Positions 24,216-37,299 of a DNA stretch of 37,371 bases are shown here, piece after piece. A model generated the notes under the pieces. That model worked only from the letters and a program-made list of their open reading frames with translations. It searched no databases and was not told the DNA's origin. The position numbers were made by a program, and so were the translations under genes. How positions within the stretch are numbered: position 1 is the stretch's first letter; the number at the start of each line of letters is the position of its first letter. The stretch spans positions 1 through 37,371 of the forward strand of contig PLRJ01000221.1 in NCBI GenBank assembly GCA_003163855.1, written 5' to 3'. The DNA comes from Bryobacterales bacterium (GTDB lineage: Bacteria; Acidobacteriota; Terriglobia; Bryobacterales; Bryobacteraceae).

Positions 24216-25343
24216 CTATGCGCGCTCTTCCAGGGGCACCCACGGCAACCCGTCGGGCGCGCCCAGATAATCCGCACGGGGCCGTATCAGCCTGTTGTTC
24301 CGGTATTGTTCCAGGATGTGCGCAGTCCACCCGGCCATGCGGCTGACGGCAAAAATAGGTGTAAAGAGATCAACTGGAATGCCGAGTGAGTAATAGGTGG
24401 ATGCCGAGTAGAAATCCACGTTGGCGTTCAAGTTTTTCAACTCGCGAACGGTAGCTTCCACACGCGCGGATTTTTCAAATAGGTCCAGGTGCCCGGTGCT
24501 CTTGCCAAGCTCTTCGCTCAGTTTCTTAAGGTGAATGGCGCGTGGATCCAGCACGTGATAAACGCGGTGGCCGAAGCCGGAGATCTTGATCTTATTGTCC
24601 AGGTCCTGCTTCACTTTAGCCGCCGCATCGTCGCTTGACGTTGTCTTCAGCAGGAATTGAATGACGGCTTCGTTGGCGCCGCCGTGCAAGGGGCCTTTCA
24701 ATGCGCCGATGGCCGACGTCACCGACGAATACATATCGGAAAGCGTGGCCGCGGTCACGCGCGCTGCGAAGGTGGAGGCATTCAGTTCGTGATCGGCATG
24801 CAGGATAAGAGCGACGTCGAACACGCGCTCCATAACAGAATCCGGCTTCTTGCCTGTTAGGGTATACAGAAAGTTCGCCGCATAGCTAAGACTGTTATCG
24901 CCCGGAACGACATCTTCGGCTTTACGCAAACGGTCGTAAGAAGTCACCAGCGTGGACACGCGAGCCATCAGTTTCATCGCCTTCTTCGTGCTGGCCTCGA
25001 TGGAGTTGTCAGCCGCCAATGGATCATAAAGGCTAAGCATGGACACCGCGGTACGCAGCACATCCATGGGCGAGGCGCCTTTGGGCGCTCCTTTAAGGAA
25101 ACTGATTACTTCCGGTGGCAGATCCCGCTCCGCAACCAAGGCACTCTTCAGATCGCCCAGTTCGGACTTGGTTGGCAGCTTGCCATGCCATAGAAGATAA
25201 ATAACTTCTTCAAAGGTGGCGTGTTCGGCCAGGGAATGGATGTTGTAACCCGAATAACTTAATATTCCCTGGTCACCGTCGATGTAACAGATCTTGGAGG
25301 TAGTGGCAACAATGCCTTCCAGGCCGGCTCCGATACTCGCCAT
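24216..25343 (-). CDS. gltA: citrate synthase
   Basis: It condenses oxaloacetate with acetyl-CoA at the entrance of the TCA cycle. The 375-residue length and absence of an N-terminal extension fit the short citrate synthase type. H220 in [10 protein letters not shown]259 in GFGHRVY and D310 in NVDFYSAS form the catalytic triad; R residues of the C-terminus ([11 protein letters not shown]) are present. A 2-methylcitrate synthase cannot be excluded from motifs alone, but no prp genes are nearby. On its strand, TATATAGAAT about 30 bp upstream could serve as a promoter -10. The start is 11 bp from the start assigned to the divergent E1 gene. Confidence 0.93.
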   Translation of the reverse strand: MASIGAGLEGIVATTSKICYIDGDQGILSYSGYNIHSLAEHATFEEVIYLLWHGKLPTKSELGDLKSALVAERDLPPEVISFLKGAPKGASPMDVLRTAVSMLSLYDPLAADNSIEASTKKAMKLMARVSTLVTSYDRLRKAEDVVPGDNSLSYAANFLYTLTGKKPDSVMERVFDVALILHADHELNASTFAARVTAATLSDMYSSVTSAIGALKGPLHGGANEAVIQFLLKTTSSDDAAAKVKQDLDNKIKISGFGHRVYHVLDPRAIHLKKLSEELGKSTGHLDLFEKSARVEATVRELKNLNANVDFYSASTYYSLGIPVDLFTPIFAVSRMAGWTAHILEQYRNNRLIRPRADYLGAPDGLPWVPLEERA

Positions 25344-25354
25344 GAATAGTTTTT

Positions 25355-27553
25355 ATGTCTCCCTTACCGATTCTATATAACTCAGAACTTGCCGATGTGC
25401 GGTTAGGGTTTGGCCCATTCGTGAGCGATAATAACGCTTTGGTGACAAGTCCAATACAGTCCGCTCTCAATCATGGCCTGTCTACTTTCCCGCTACCTGC
25501 GGGACTGAATCGCGAGAGCCTGCTGAAGGCATTCCAGCTGATGTATATGTCGCGCGGCCTGGACGACCGCGAGGTGCTGCTGAAGCGCCAAAACAAGATC
25601 TTCTTTCAGGTCAGCGGTGCCGGGCACGAAGCCATCCAGGTGGCTGCCGGCATGATGCTGCGACCTGGTGAGGATTGGCTCGTTCCCTATTATCGCGATC
25701 GGGCGCTGGTCTTGACACTAGGTGAGAGCCCGGAGAACATGCTGCTGCAGGCGGTGGGCGCAGGGCGCGATCCGAATTCAGGCGGCCGGCAGATGCCCTC
25801 GCATTGGACCTCTGCCAAGCTGAACATTCTTACCAATTCGTCCTCTACCGGAACGCAGTTTCTGCATGCGGCCGGCCTGGCGCAAGCTACCCGCTATTTG
25901 AAACCGGGCTCCGATGAAGTTGTGATGGCATGTTCCGGTGAAGGCGCCACGAGTGAAGGCGAGTTCTGGGAATGCATGAATCTCGCCTGTCTTGAGCGCT
26001 TGCCCCTGCTTATTCTTATCCAGGACAACGGTTACGCTATATCGGTGCCGGTGGAGTGCCAGACGGCGGGCGGAAATATAGCTCGCCTGCTGGAGGGCTT
26101 TCCAGGCATGCTGCGGCTGGAGACGGATGGCACTAACTTCCTGCAGTCGTTCGAAACAATGAGGCAGGCGGTGCATTATTGCCGCTCAGGCCATGGTCCG
26201 GCGCTGGTCCTTGCGTCGGTTATTCGTCCCTATTCGCATTCGCTCTCTGACGATGAACGGGTGTACAAACATCAGTCCGAACGGGAAGTCGAAGCCGCTC
26301 GCGATCCGTTGAAGACGTTTCCAGAGTTTCTTATTCGCGAAGGTTTTTCCAGCCGCGATGAAATTGAGGCCATAAGCAAGGGCATTGATGCGGAGTTGCA
26401 GGAACTGTCCGATAAGGTGCTAAAGGAAAGCCCGCCTGCACCCGGGTCGGCACTGCAGTTTCTTTACTCTCCGAAAATTGATCCCACAAGCGACGATTTT
26501 TCGGCGGAGCCGGAATTCAACGGGAACCCGCGCACGATGATCGACTCTATCAACCAGACACTGGCTGAGGAGATGCGGCGCGATGGGCGTGTTCTGGTTT
26601 TCGGGGAAGACGTGGCCGACGTGAGCCGCGAGCATCACCTGGGTGAACTGAAGGGCAAAGGCGGCGTTTTTAAAGCCACGACGGGCTTGCAGCGTGAATT
26701 CGGCAGCAATCGGTGTTTCAATGCGCCGCTAGCGGAGGCGAGTATTGTCGGCCGCGCCATTGGTATGGCCGCGCGCGGACTGAAGCCTGTGCCGGAGATT
26801 CAGTTCTTCGATTACATCTGGCCTGCCATGATGCAGATTCGCGGCGAGCTTGCTAACTTCCGCTGGCGTTCGTTTAACTCGTTCTCTTGTCCCTTGGTGC
26901 TGCGCGTGCCCATTGGCGGTTACCTTACTGGCGGAGCCATCTATCACAGCCAGTGCGGCGAAGTTGCCTTTACGCATATACCTGGCTTGCGTGTCGTGTT
27001 TCCGTCGAACGCTTTAGATGCGTGCGGTCTGCTTCGAACTGCTATACGCTGTGACGATCCGGTATTGTTCCTTGAGCACAAAAAGCTCTACCGTGAACCT
27101 TATAATCGCGCCCCCCATCCCGGCATCGATTACACGGTGCCATTTGGCAAAGCACGTGTAGTGAAGTTGGGCCACAGCCTCACCATCATCACCTATGGCG
27201 CGCTGGTGCAAAAGTCTCTGCAAGCGGCGCTGCAGTTGGAACAGCGGAACCGCGACGTGTCGGTAGAGGTTATCGACCTCAGAAGCCTGGCTCCTTATGA
27301 CTGGGCGGCCATCAGCGCTTCCGTTACGAAAACAAATCGCGTAATGATCGCGCATGAAGACATGCTGGCGTGGGGTTACGGGGCTGAAATCGCGGCGCGC
27401 ATCGCCGATGAGTTATTCGCTTCGCTTGACGCTCCGGTGGGACGAGTGGCGGCGCTGGATACCTGGGTTGCTTATAACCCGCAGCTTGAAGACGAAATTC
27501 TTCCGCAGGTGGAGAACCTGGTGGCGGAAGGCGAACGTCTGCTGAAGTTTTAA
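25355..27553 (+). CDS. fused E1 alpha/beta 2-oxoacid dehydrogenase
   Basis: The 732-residue protein joins both E1 subunits of a thiamine-diphosphate 2-oxoacid dehydrogenase in one chain. The alpha half (about 50-385) contains [12 protein letters not shown], the TPP/Mg motif [14 protein letters not shown]...DNGYAIS and a phosphorylation-loop-like [15 protein letters not shown]; the beta half starts near 390 ([47 protein letters not shown]). The [13 protein letters not shown] segment favours a branched-chain 2-oxoacid substrate over pyruvate, but this is tentative. E2 and E3 are not in the window. The start is uncertain: ATG 25355 nearly touches divergent gltA, and GTG 25442 would leave a more typical N-terminus. 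Confidence 0.9.
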   Translation: MSPLPILYNSELADVRLGFGPFVSDNNALVTSPIQSALNHGLSTFPLPAGLNRESLLKAFQLMYMSRGLDDREVLLKRQNKIFFQVSGAGHEAIQVAAGMMLRPGEDWLVPYYRDRALVLTLGESPENMLLQAVGAGRDPNSGGRQMPSHWTSAKLNILTNSSSTGTQFLHAAGLAQATRYLKPGSDEVVMACSGEGATSEGEFWECMNLACLERLPLLILIQDNGYAISVPVECQTAGGNIARLLEGFPGMLRLETDGTNFLQSFETMRQAVHYCRSGHGPALVLASVIRPYSHSLSDDERVYKHQSEREVEAARDPLKTFPEFLIREGFSSRDEIEAISKGIDAELQELSDKVLKESPPAPGSALQFLYSPKIDPTSDDFSAEPEFNGNPRTMIDSINQTLAEEMRRDGRVLVFGEDVADVSREHHLGELKGKGGVFKATTGLQREFGSNRCFNAPLAEASIVGRAIGMAARGLKPVPEIQFFDYIWPAMMQIRGELANFRWRSFNSFSCPLVLRVPIGGYLTGGAIYHSQCGEVAFTHIPGLRVVFPSNALDACGLLRTAIRCDDPVLFLEHKKLYREPYNRAPHPGIDYTVPFGKARVVKLGHSLTIITYGALVQKSLQAALQLEQRNRDVSVEVIDLRSLAPYDWAAISASVTKTNRVMIAHEDMLAWGYGAEIAARIADELFASLDAPVGRVAALDTWVAYNPQLEDEILPQVENLVAEGERLLKF

Positions 27554-27555
27554 TA

Positions 27556-28770
27556 TCAGCCGCTTGTATCTCGCAGACGGCCAAGCACCAAGGCACTTAC
27601 TAGGAGCGGTATCGTCACCAGCCAAACGACCTGTGTGTAGAGGTGATGGTCCGATAGAAAGCCGATGATCGGCGAGATTACCGCCTGTAAAAGGCCATAG
27701 GCGAACGTCAGCGCGGCTAAAGCCATCCCTGTGTGCTGAGCGCCAAACAGATCAATGGGCAGCGCATAGATATTTACGCTGCCGCATAGCACGAAAAAGA
27801 AACTGGCGGATATCAAGGCTGTGGCCCAAGCGGCCGTTGGTGCGAAAGGAAGCAGCAGAGTTACCAGCGCGCCGATCGCGCTGAGCCAGACGGCGCGTCT
27901 TCTAGCGGAAATGGGACTGAGTGACCGGTTAATCCAATGGAGTGAAAGCCATCCACCGAAAAATCCACCCGCGTTCGAAATCAGCGGCGGAATCCAGACA
28001 AATTGCGCCGTCTCTTTCAGGCTCAAGTTTTGCGTGTGAACCAGATACAGCGTTATCCAACTCTGCCATAGCGAATAGCTACCCATCCACAGCACATTCG
28101 CCAGAACCAGAATCTGCAAGTTGCGGTTTCGGAACAACGAAAAACTTTTTGTCACTGAACGCTCGGCGTTGGGAGCCAGTTCGTTCGCTTGATACTGCGG
28201 CGGAATCGCGCGGTGAGTGATCAACCAGATGGGGATCCAAACAAAGCCCAGTGCGCCCGTCACGATGAACGGAATTCTCCATCCGCGCAGCACGGCAAAG
28301 CCGATCCAAAGCGGGGCGATGATGGACGCCAGGCTGATGCCAATCTGGTTCAAAGCCGCGCCCAAGGCACGTTCGGAAGGCTTCAGATAGATTCCGTTGA
28401 GTTTCCCGACTGCGGGAATGCCGGCCGATTCGCCAATTGCCAAGGCCGATCGCGTCAGCAGCAATCCGCCGAAACCATGCGTGACCGCCGTTGTTAACGC
28501 GGCTGTGGACCACCAGGCGACAGCGGCGCAAATGCTGCGAGTAACGCCGAACCGGTCTAGAATCCAGCCCGCCCCCAAACTTGCGACAGCATAGAAAATA
28601 GAGAAGACTGAAACGACATAGCCGAACGCCAGTTGGTCCATGTGAAACTCGGTTAGAAGCAGCGGCGCCAGGGTACTTAGCAGTTGCCGGTCAAGATAAT
28701 TCAGGGTGGAAGCAATGACAAAAATGCCGGCCGCAAGCCAGCGCAATTTAATGGCAGTTGAGAGTTCCAA
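27556..28770 (-). CDS. MFS transporter, anion:cation symporter-like
   Basis: About 404 residues with twelve predicted membrane segments. FVIASTLNYLDRQLLSTLAPLL is the first helix, as in the ACS family (hexuronate, glucarate, phthalate carriers), followed by the loop motif GAGWILDRFGVTRS between helices 2 and 3 and GESAGIPAVGKLNGIYLKPSERALG with the helix 4-5 signature. GGFFGGWLSLHWINR marks the second half. The start is TTG 28770 or TTG 28746; no ATG is available before the first helix and the frame upstream only shadows the peptidase gene. It stops 2 bp from convergent E1. The substrate is probably an organic anion; the adjacent divergent peptidase suggests a degradation product, which is speculative. 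Confidence 0.87.
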   Translation of the reverse strand: MELSTAIKLRWLAAGIFVIASTLNYLDRQLLSTLAPLLLTEFHMDQLAFGYVVSVFSIFYAVASLGAGWILDRFGVTRSICAAVAWWSTAALTTAVTHGFGGLLLTRSALAIGESAGIPAVGKLNGIYLKPSERALGAALNQIGISLASIIAPLWIGFAVLRGWRIPFIVTGALGFVWIPIWLITHRAIPPQYQANELAPNAERSVTKSFSLFRNRNLQILVLANVLWMGSYSLWQSWITLYLVHTQNLSLKETAQFVWIPPLISNAGGFFGGWLSLHWINRSLSPISARRRAVWLSAIGALVTLLLPFAPTAAWATALISASFFFVLCGSVNIYALPIDLFGAQHTGMALAALTFAYGLLQAVISPIIGFLSDHHLYTQVVWLVTIPLLVSALVLGRLRDTSG

Positions 28771-28779
28771 AGGTCTATC

Positions 28780-29859
28780 ATGACGAATCTTCCCCGCAGA
28801 ACTTTGTTGCAGGCCGCGGTAGGCGCAGCGGGACTGGCTGCTACGGGCTCTGCGGGCGATGGCGATACCCGCAATTCCATAATCGACGTGGGGGGCCTTC
28901 GTGTAGGCCACTTTACCGATTCCCGCCGTCCGACTGGGTGTACGGTTGTGATCTTCGACCGTAATACCGTGGCGGGTGTTGACGTTCGTGGATCGGCCCC
29001 TGGGTCGCGCGAGACCGATCTTTTGAACCCGATTGATACGGTTCAAACGGTAAATGCCATTCTGCTGGCTGGCGGCAGCGCCTACGGCTTGGATGCCGCC
29101 ACAGGTGTTATGCGTTACCTGGAAGAAAACAAGCGCGGCTTGCGCGTCGGTTCCGTGATTGTCCCTATCGTTCCGGCCGCGATTTTGTTTGATCTGGAGG
29201 TAGGCGATTCCAGGATTCGGCCCGACGCACAAGCCGGCTTCCAAGCCTGCGAAGCGGCATCGAACGATCATCCGGCGGAAGGCTGCGTCGGTGCCGGTGC
29301 CGGCGCCACCGTGGGCAAACTTTTCGGCATGCGCGCGGCCATGAAGTCGGGCATCGGCAGCGCCAGCATCGGCATCGGTTCTACTGGTGTAATCGTCGGC
29401 GCTATTGTCGCTGTTAATGCGGTGGGAGACGTATTAAGCCGGGCGAGCGGCAAGATCATCGCGGGTGCGCGTCAAACCGAGGCCGATGGCTTTATGAACA
29501 GCATGCAGCAGATTCTGGATGGCGCTACCGTCACTGGGCGGCGTAGCGACGGTCGTCTGAGTGGCAACACCACCATCGGTATCGTGGCTACCAATGCGGC
29601 TTTAACCAAGACCGAAGCCACCAAACTGGCCCAGATGTCGCACGATGGATTAGCCCGCGTAATAAATCCGGTTCACACTGGCATGGACGGCGACACCATT
29701 TTTGCGGCTTCTAACGGTACCATTTCGCTGCACGTGGATGTCTCCACTTTGGGAGCCGTTGCTGCGGAGGCTGTTTCCAGGGCTATAGAGCGCGCTGTGC
29801 GATCTGCCACGGGCTTCCCCGGCCTGCCTGCCCATCGTGATCTGGCGTGGGCTCAATAG
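28780..29859 (+). CDS. Tat-exported P1 family peptidase (DmpA/NylC-like)
   Basis: The 359-residue protein is a P1 (DmpA/BapA) N-terminal-nucleophile hydrolase; relatives are beta-peptidyl aminopeptidases, L-aminopeptidase D-esterases and the nylon oligomer hydrolase NylC. The predicted self-cleavage site is N263/T264 in SGNTTIGIVATNA, leaving Thr as nucleophile. LAGGSAYGLDAATGVMRYLEE and AEGCVGAGAGATVGK are other conserved segments. NLPRRTLLQAAVGAAGLAA at the N-terminus is a twin-arginine signal, so it is probably exported folded. AAAGG precedes ATG 28780 by 7 bases. It diverges from the MFS gene with only 9 bp between starts. Confidence 0.9.
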   Translation: MTNLPRRTLLQAAVGAAGLAATGSAGDGDTRNSIIDVGGLRVGHFTDSRRPTGCTVVIFDRNTVAGVDVRGSAPGSRETDLLNPIDTVQTVNAILLAGGSAYGLDAATGVMRYLEENKRGLRVGSVIVPIVPAAILFDLEVGDSRIRPDAQAGFQACEAASNDHPAEGCVGAGAGATVGKLFGMRAAMKSGIGSASIGIGSTGVIVGAIVAVNAVGDVLSRASGKIIAGARQTEADGFMNSMQQILDGATVTGRRSDGRLSGNTTIGIVATNAALTKTEATKLAQMSHDGLARVINPVHTGMDGDTIFAASNGTISLHVDVSTLGAVAAEAVSRAIERAVRSATGFPGLPAHRDLAWAQ

Positions 29860-29869
29860 CCGCCGCTTC

Positions 29870-33070
<3,201 letters not shown>

Positions 33071-33072
<2 letters not shown>

Positions 33073-33106
33073 AAAGGGCCGGACAGGAAGTTATCCCGTC
33101 CGGCCC
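33071..33106 (-). terminator. rho-independent terminator of lon
   Basis: GGGCCGGAC (33076-33084) and GTCCGGCCC (33098-33106) form a 9-bp perfect stem. On the minus strand it is followed by TTTTT (33075-33071), giving a classical terminator 26 bases past the lon stop. On the plus strand it starts 3 bases past the guaB stop but has no T-tract, so any role for guaB is weaker. Confidence 0.85.
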
Positions 33107-33131
33107 AAAAGCTCCTTATAAGGGAGGAGAA

Positions 33132-35483
33132 CTAACTGGCTAATGCCAGCGGTTTCACCTGGAGCCCTGGTATAACGAGGCTCAACACTTCTTCCACACG
33201 GCTGACAAAGTGGAACTGCATTTCCTGCCTGACATGATCGGGCAGATCGCGCAGATCCTTCTTGTTGCCCTGGGGCAAAATCAGGCGGTGTATGCCCGCT
33301 CGTCGAGCCGCCAGCACTTTTTCCTTCAGTCCGCCGATGGGCAGAACCAAGCCCGCCAGCGTTACTTCACCCGTCATCGCGGTATCGCTTCTCGCCGGCA
33401 GTCCGGTATAGAGCGATGCGAGCGCGGTGGTCATGGTGATACCAGCCGAGGGACCGTCCTTAGGAATAGCGCCCGCCGGAACGTGCACGTGGACGCCATT
33501 CTCCTTGATAACCTCAGGATCCACACCCAGATCAGCCGCATGCGACCAGACATAACTCTGTGCCGTCTTCACTGATTCCTGCATAACCTCACCCAACTGA
33601 CCGGTAAGCGTCAAGCCTTTGCCGCTGGGCAACAGCGTGCTCTCGACATAAAGAACATCGCCGCCTGCTTCCGTCCACGCTAGGCCAGTGACCACGCCCG
33701 CCGGGACCGTCTTGCGCATCTCCTCCGGCGAGAAAATCTCCGCACCCAGCAAATCACCCAAGGAATCGGATGTGATGACAGCTCTTTCTGTAGAGCCCTC
33801 GGCCAACAGCAGCGTCACTTTTCGTGTAATGCGGGAAATAGCCCGTTCCAAACGGCGCAGACCCGCTTCCCGCGTGTAGCCTCGAATGATTGCCTGCAGC
33901 CCTTCGTCGGTGAACTCAATCTGTTCCTCGGTAAGCGCCGTCGCCTTCAACTGCTTCGGTATCAGATACCGGCGCGCGATAGACTGCTTCTCTTCTTCGC
34001 TGTAGCCCGAGAGCCGCAGGATCTCCATACGGTCCAACAGCGGCTGAGGAATGGTATCCAGCGAGTTCGCCGTGGTTATAAAAAGAACGCGTGACAGGTC
34101 GAACGCCATATCGAGATAGTTGTCGCGGAACGTTTTATTCTGCTCCGGATCAAGCACCTCGAGCAGAGCGGCAGCCGGGTCTCCGCGGAAGTCGCGGCCC
34201 ATCTTGTCGATTTCGTCCAGCAAGATCACCGGGTTCGATGCATTGGCACGCCGCATAGCTTGCAGCAGGCGTCCCGCCATGGCGCCGATATAGGTTCTGC
34301 GATGACCGCGCAGTTCAGCCTCGTCGTGCATGCCGCCCAGACTGAACCGCTCGAACTTTCGTCCCAACGCCCTTGCGACGGATTGTCCCAGCGATGTTTT
34401 TCCGACTCCCGGTGCACCCACCAGGCAAAGGATCGGAGCCTTGGCGTCGGGATTGCGCTTCAACACGCTCAGGTGTTCAAGGATGCGCTCCTTGATCTCC
34501 TTTAAGCCGAAGTGATCTTCATCCAGCACCATGCGAGCGTTCGAAATGTCCAGCTTGTCTTCGGTGTATTTATTCCAGGGAAGATCCAGCGCGAATTCAA
34601 GATACGTCCGCGTTACCTGGTAGTCAGGCGCGCCGGCCGGTAAACGCTCCAGCCGGCCAAGCTCCCGTTCAATCTCTTTCTTGGATTCTTCCGGAAGGTC
34701 AGTCTTGGCAAAGCGCTCGCGCAGCAGTTCAATCTCGGCTTTGTCGGAATCCTTGTCGCCTAATTCCTGTTGGATGGCACGCAATTGTTGACGCAGCAAA
34801 TATTCCCGCTGCTCTTTGCTCATCTCGTCGCGTGCTGAGGAGGCAATCTTCTGGCGCAATTCCAGCACCTGCAACTCATGCGACAGGAAAGAGTGAATCA
34901 GGCGCAACGCGTCCACTCGAGTTTCGGCTTCCAGCAGGCGTTGCTCTTTCGCCACATCCAGACTGAAGATGCTGGCCAGCAAGTAGGCGGTCTTCAGCGG
35001 GTCGTCGCTGGCTTCCAGCAGCCGCGTAATTTCGTTAGAAGTGTGCGGTTGAGCCAAGGCTATGGCGCGTTCCGCGATTTCCATTAGTGCGCCGTTCAAC
35101 GCCTCAAGTTCTGACCCGCCGTCGGTGGGCAGCGGAAGCGTGCGGTACTTAACCGATAGATACGGTTCGTCAGTCTCCGCCTTCATCACGACCACGCGTT
35201 CGACGCCGAGTACCAGGATTTCCATCATCCCCTCGCTGGGACGTGACGACCGGCGAATTACCGCCTTGGTGCCAATCGTGTAGAGATCGCTGGGTTTGGG
35301 CGCTTCCACCTGCGCGTTATGCTGCGCAACCAGGATAATTTCTTTGTCTTCGGTGTTCAGCGCCGCTTCCACTGCACGCAGGGAAGAATCGCGCCCGACC
35401 GACAGCGGCAGCAACAATCCCGGGAAGAGGATGGTGTTCTTCAAAGGAAGTGCTGGCAGAATAGGAAACTCGTTTTTGTTCAT
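33132..35483 (-). CDS. lon: ATP-dependent protease Lon
   Basis: Cytoplasmic AAA+ protease degrading misfolded and regulatory proteins. The 783 residues comprise the N-terminal substrate domain ([14 protein letters not shown], about 1-200), a coiled region, an ATPase with Walker A GAPGVGKT (356-363) and Walker B VILLDEID (419-426), and the C-terminal protease with the Ser-Lys dyad S679 (PKDGPSAG) and K722 (GGLKEKVL), identical in numbering to E. coli Lon. ATG 35483 with AGAAG just upstream is chosen; a longer frame to 35516 has no conserved residues. No CIRCE or HAIR operator was seen upstream. It follows the htrA-type gene on the same strand, separated by that gene's terminator. Confidence 0.97.
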   Translation of the reverse strand: MNKNEFPILPALPLKNTILFPGLLLPLSVGRDSSLRAVEAALNTEDKEIILVAQHNAQVEAPKPSDLYTIGTKAVIRRSSRPSEGMMEILVLGVERVVVMKAETDEPYLSVKYRTLPLPTDGGSELEALNGALMEIAERAIALAQPHTSNEITRLLEASDDPLKTAYLLASIFSLDVAKEQRLLEAETRVDALRLIHSFLSHELQVLELRQKIASSARDEMSKEQREYLLRQQLRAIQQELGDKDSDKAEIELLRERFAKTDLPEESKKEIERELGRLERLPAGAPDYQVTRTYLEFALDLPWNKYTEDKLDISNARMVLDEDHFGLKEIKERILEHLSVLKRNPDAKAPILCLVGAPGVGKTSLGQSVARALGRKFERFSLGGMHDEAELRGHRRTYIGAMAGRLLQAMRRANASNPVILLDEIDKMGRDFRGDPAAALLEVLDPEQNKTFRDNYLDMAFDLSRVLFITTANSLDTIPQPLLDRMEILRLSGYSEEEKQSIARRYLIPKQLKATALTEEQIEFTDEGLQAIIRGYTREAGLRRLERAISRITRKVTLLLAEGSTERAVITSDSLGDLLGAEIFSPEEMRKTVPAGVVTGLAWTEAGGDVLYVESTLLPSGKGLTLTGQLGEVMQESVKTAQSYVWSHAADLGVDPEVIKENGVHVHVPAGAIPKDGPSAGITMTTALASLYTGLPARSDTAMTGEVTLAGLVLPIGGLKEKVLAARRAGIHRLILPQGNKKDLRDLPDHVRQEMQFHFVSRVEEVLSLVIPGLQVKPLALAS

Positions 35484-35567
35484 TTCGCTTCTCTTAGTCC
35501 TTCGATGCAACTGCACATGCCGAAGCTGCGATTAGTTGCGTCCGATATACTCACATTCCAATAACGA

Positions 35568-35598
35568 TAAAAAAACCGGGGCTTTGGGAAGCCCCGGT
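35568..35598 (-). terminator. rho-independent terminator of the htrA-type gene
   Basis: ACCGGGGCTT (35575-35584) and AAGCCCCGGT (35589-35598) form a 10-bp perfect stem with loop TGGG; on the minus strand seven T follow (35574-35568). It lies 31 bases after the htrA-type stop and so separates that gene from lon. Confidence 0.93.
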
Positions 35599-35629
35599 GA
35601 TTTAGATCAGTAGCTTCTAACTAACCTGC

Positions 35630-37177
35630 TTACTTAGGCTGAACAACGATGAAGCCGCTGCGGCCACCGTTGTTTACGGTCAGTAGGACAGCTTTGTCTT
35701 TGGCTTCATTCATCAAGCGCCTGAAATCGGCGACAGTCGCAACCTGGTGACGGTCAACCGCCGTGATCACCGTGCCGCGTCCAACCGCATCTGCTGCCGG
35801 GCTGTCAGCATCAACTGCTGTCACAACCACACCGTGCGTGCCCGAAGGAACACCCACCTGCTGCGCCACTTCCGGCGTCAGCGCCTCAACATTCATGCCG
35901 CGCACAGGAGTTGCCACGTCGGCCGAATTGTCATCACCGGGCGTATTGTCTTTGTCGCCCTTATCGCCGCTCTTGTCCCAATCAACACCACTCGGGCGTT
36001 GACCTAAGGTTACTTTCACCGTCATGGGCTTGCCGTCTCTAACAACATCGAGAGTGACGACGCTACCCGGCTGGTGTGATACCACGTTCAGTGTAAGGTC
36101 GTTGTTTCCTTCCACCTTCGTGCCATCGATGGCTGTGATGACGTCACCAGCTTTTAATCCAGCATTGGCGCCAGGAGCACCGGGAGTAACTTCGCTAACC
36201 AGGGCGCCTTTGGCTTCTTTCAAACCAAACTGAGGAGCCAGTTCCGGGGTGATGGATTGCAGTGAGACACCCATGTAGCCGCGCGAAACCTTGCCCGTCT
36301 TCATGATCTGGTCCATCACCTGCTTTGCCATGTTCGAAGGAACCGCAAAGCCAATACCAACGTTGCCACCTTCGCCACCGAAGCTGTTGCCGCCGGTCAG
36401 GATCATCGTATTCATACCGATGAGTTCGCCACGAGCGTTGATGAGCGCACCGCCCGAGTTACCCGGATTAATGGAGGCATCGGTCTGAATGAAGTTCTGA
36501 ATGTAGGTGTTTGCTTCCAAGGAACGGCCCTTGGCACTGACAATGCCCATGGTGACAGTGTGATCTTGGCCAAAGGGATTACCAATTGCGAAGCACAGAT
36601 CGCCCACGCGGGCAGCATCTGAGTTAGCGAATTCAAGTATCGGCAGATGGCTGGCGTCGATCTTAACCACGGCCACATCAGTCTGCGGGTCGGCGCCCAC
36701 CAGTTTGGCAGTGTATTCACGACCGTCTGAGAGGGTCACCGTAAGTTTGCTGGCCTTATCCACCACGTGATTGTTAGTTAAGATGTAGCCGGAGTCTGTG
36801 ACCAAAACGCCCGATCCTAAGCCTTGTTCACGCTGATCGTGCTGTTTGGGCTGCTGGCCGCCAAAAAACTGCCGGAAGAAGGGGTCGTTGGCGAACGGAT
36901 TGTTGCCGCCGCCCTGCCCTCCGCCTTCTGAAGCCTTGATGACTCGCGTCATGCTGATTTTCACTACGGCCGGCGAAGCCTTCTCAATGATGTCGGCGAA
37001 TGAGTTTGAAAGCTGATTCACCGTCCTTTGGCTGCTTACCGTATCCGCGTGCGCCACCATGGCCACCGGACTGGTTCGCGATGCCACCGCGAACGCTGCA
37101 ATAAGCCCGCCTCCAACCGATGCCGCTACTAGCGTTAAGATTGCTGTTGTGCGGCGAAACTGGACCACGTTTGACAT
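35630..37177 (-). CDS. Do/HtrA-type periplasmic serine protease
   Basis: The 515-residue envelope-quality-control protease has an N-terminal membrane anchor or signal (TTAILTLVAASVGGGLIAAFAVA), a Gly/Gln-rich insert at 84-118, and a trypsin-like domain with H137 (TNNHVVD), D167 (QTDVAVVKI) and S241 (NPGNSGGAL). Two PDZ domains follow, at about 300-395 (GYMGVSLQSITPELA, GLKAGDVITAIDG) and 425-512 (GMNVEALTPEVAQQVG), joined by an Asp/Lys/Gly-rich linker. AAAGGA lies 10 bases before ATG 37177. A likely promoter with an overlapping inverted repeat lies upstream. Whether it acts as DegP or DegQ cannot be told. Confidence 0.94.
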   Translation of the reverse strand: MSNVVQFRRTTAILTLVAASVGGGLIAAFAVASRTSPVAMVAHADTVSSQRTVNQLSNSFADIIEKASPAVVKISMTRVIKASEGGGQGGGNNPFANDPFFRQFFGGQQPKQHDQREQGLGSGVLVTDSGYILTNNHVVDKASKLTVTLSDGREYTAKLVGADPQTDVAVVKIDASHLPILEFANSDAARVGDLCFAIGNPFGQDHTVTMGIVSAKGRSLEANTYIQNFIQTDASINPGNSGGALINARGELIGMNTMILTGGNSFGGEGGNVGIGFAVPSNMAKQVMDQIMKTGKVSRGYMGVSLQSITPELAPQFGLKEAKGALVSEVTPGAPGANAGLKAGDVITAIDGTKVEGNNDLTLNVVSHQPGSVVTLDVVRDGKPMTVKVTLGQRPSGVDWDKSGDKGDKDNTPGDDNSADVATPVRGMNVEALTPEVAQQVGVPSGTHGVVVTAVDADSPAADAVGRGTVITAVDRHQVATVADFRRLMNEAKDKAVLLTVNNGGRSGFIVVQPK

Positions 37178-37241
37178 TTTCTAAAATCCTTTCTTGCGCG
37201 GCCCGAATAGCTCCGTCCGCTTTTCCCTTCGTTTGACGCGC

Positions 37242-37260
37242 TAAATCAACTTTCGATTTA
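37242..37260. promoter_or_regulatory. inverted repeat, possible operator
   Basis: TAAATC (37242-37247) and GATTTA (37255-37260) are perfect inverted copies around 7 bases. The palindrome overlaps the -10 of the predicted htrA-type promoter and the expected transcription start, a place suited to a repressor. The regulator is unknown. Confidence 0.4.
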
Positions 37261-37286
37261 CACGATCTCGCATCTTCTGCTTTCAA
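37257..37286 (-). promoter_or_regulatory. putative sigma70-type promoter of the htrA-type gene
   Basis: On the minus strand TTGAAA (37286-37281) and TGTAAA (37262-37257) are separated by 18 bases, about 80 bases before the ATG at 37177. The -35 element is near-consensus, the -10 moderate. The -10 overlaps an inverted repeat. Confidence 0.45.
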
Positions 37287-37299
37287 CCGGCCTTAAAGG

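Noticed and set aside
35484..35567. Heat-shock operator (CIRCE or HAIR) upstream of lon
   Set aside because: Neither inverted repeat is present.
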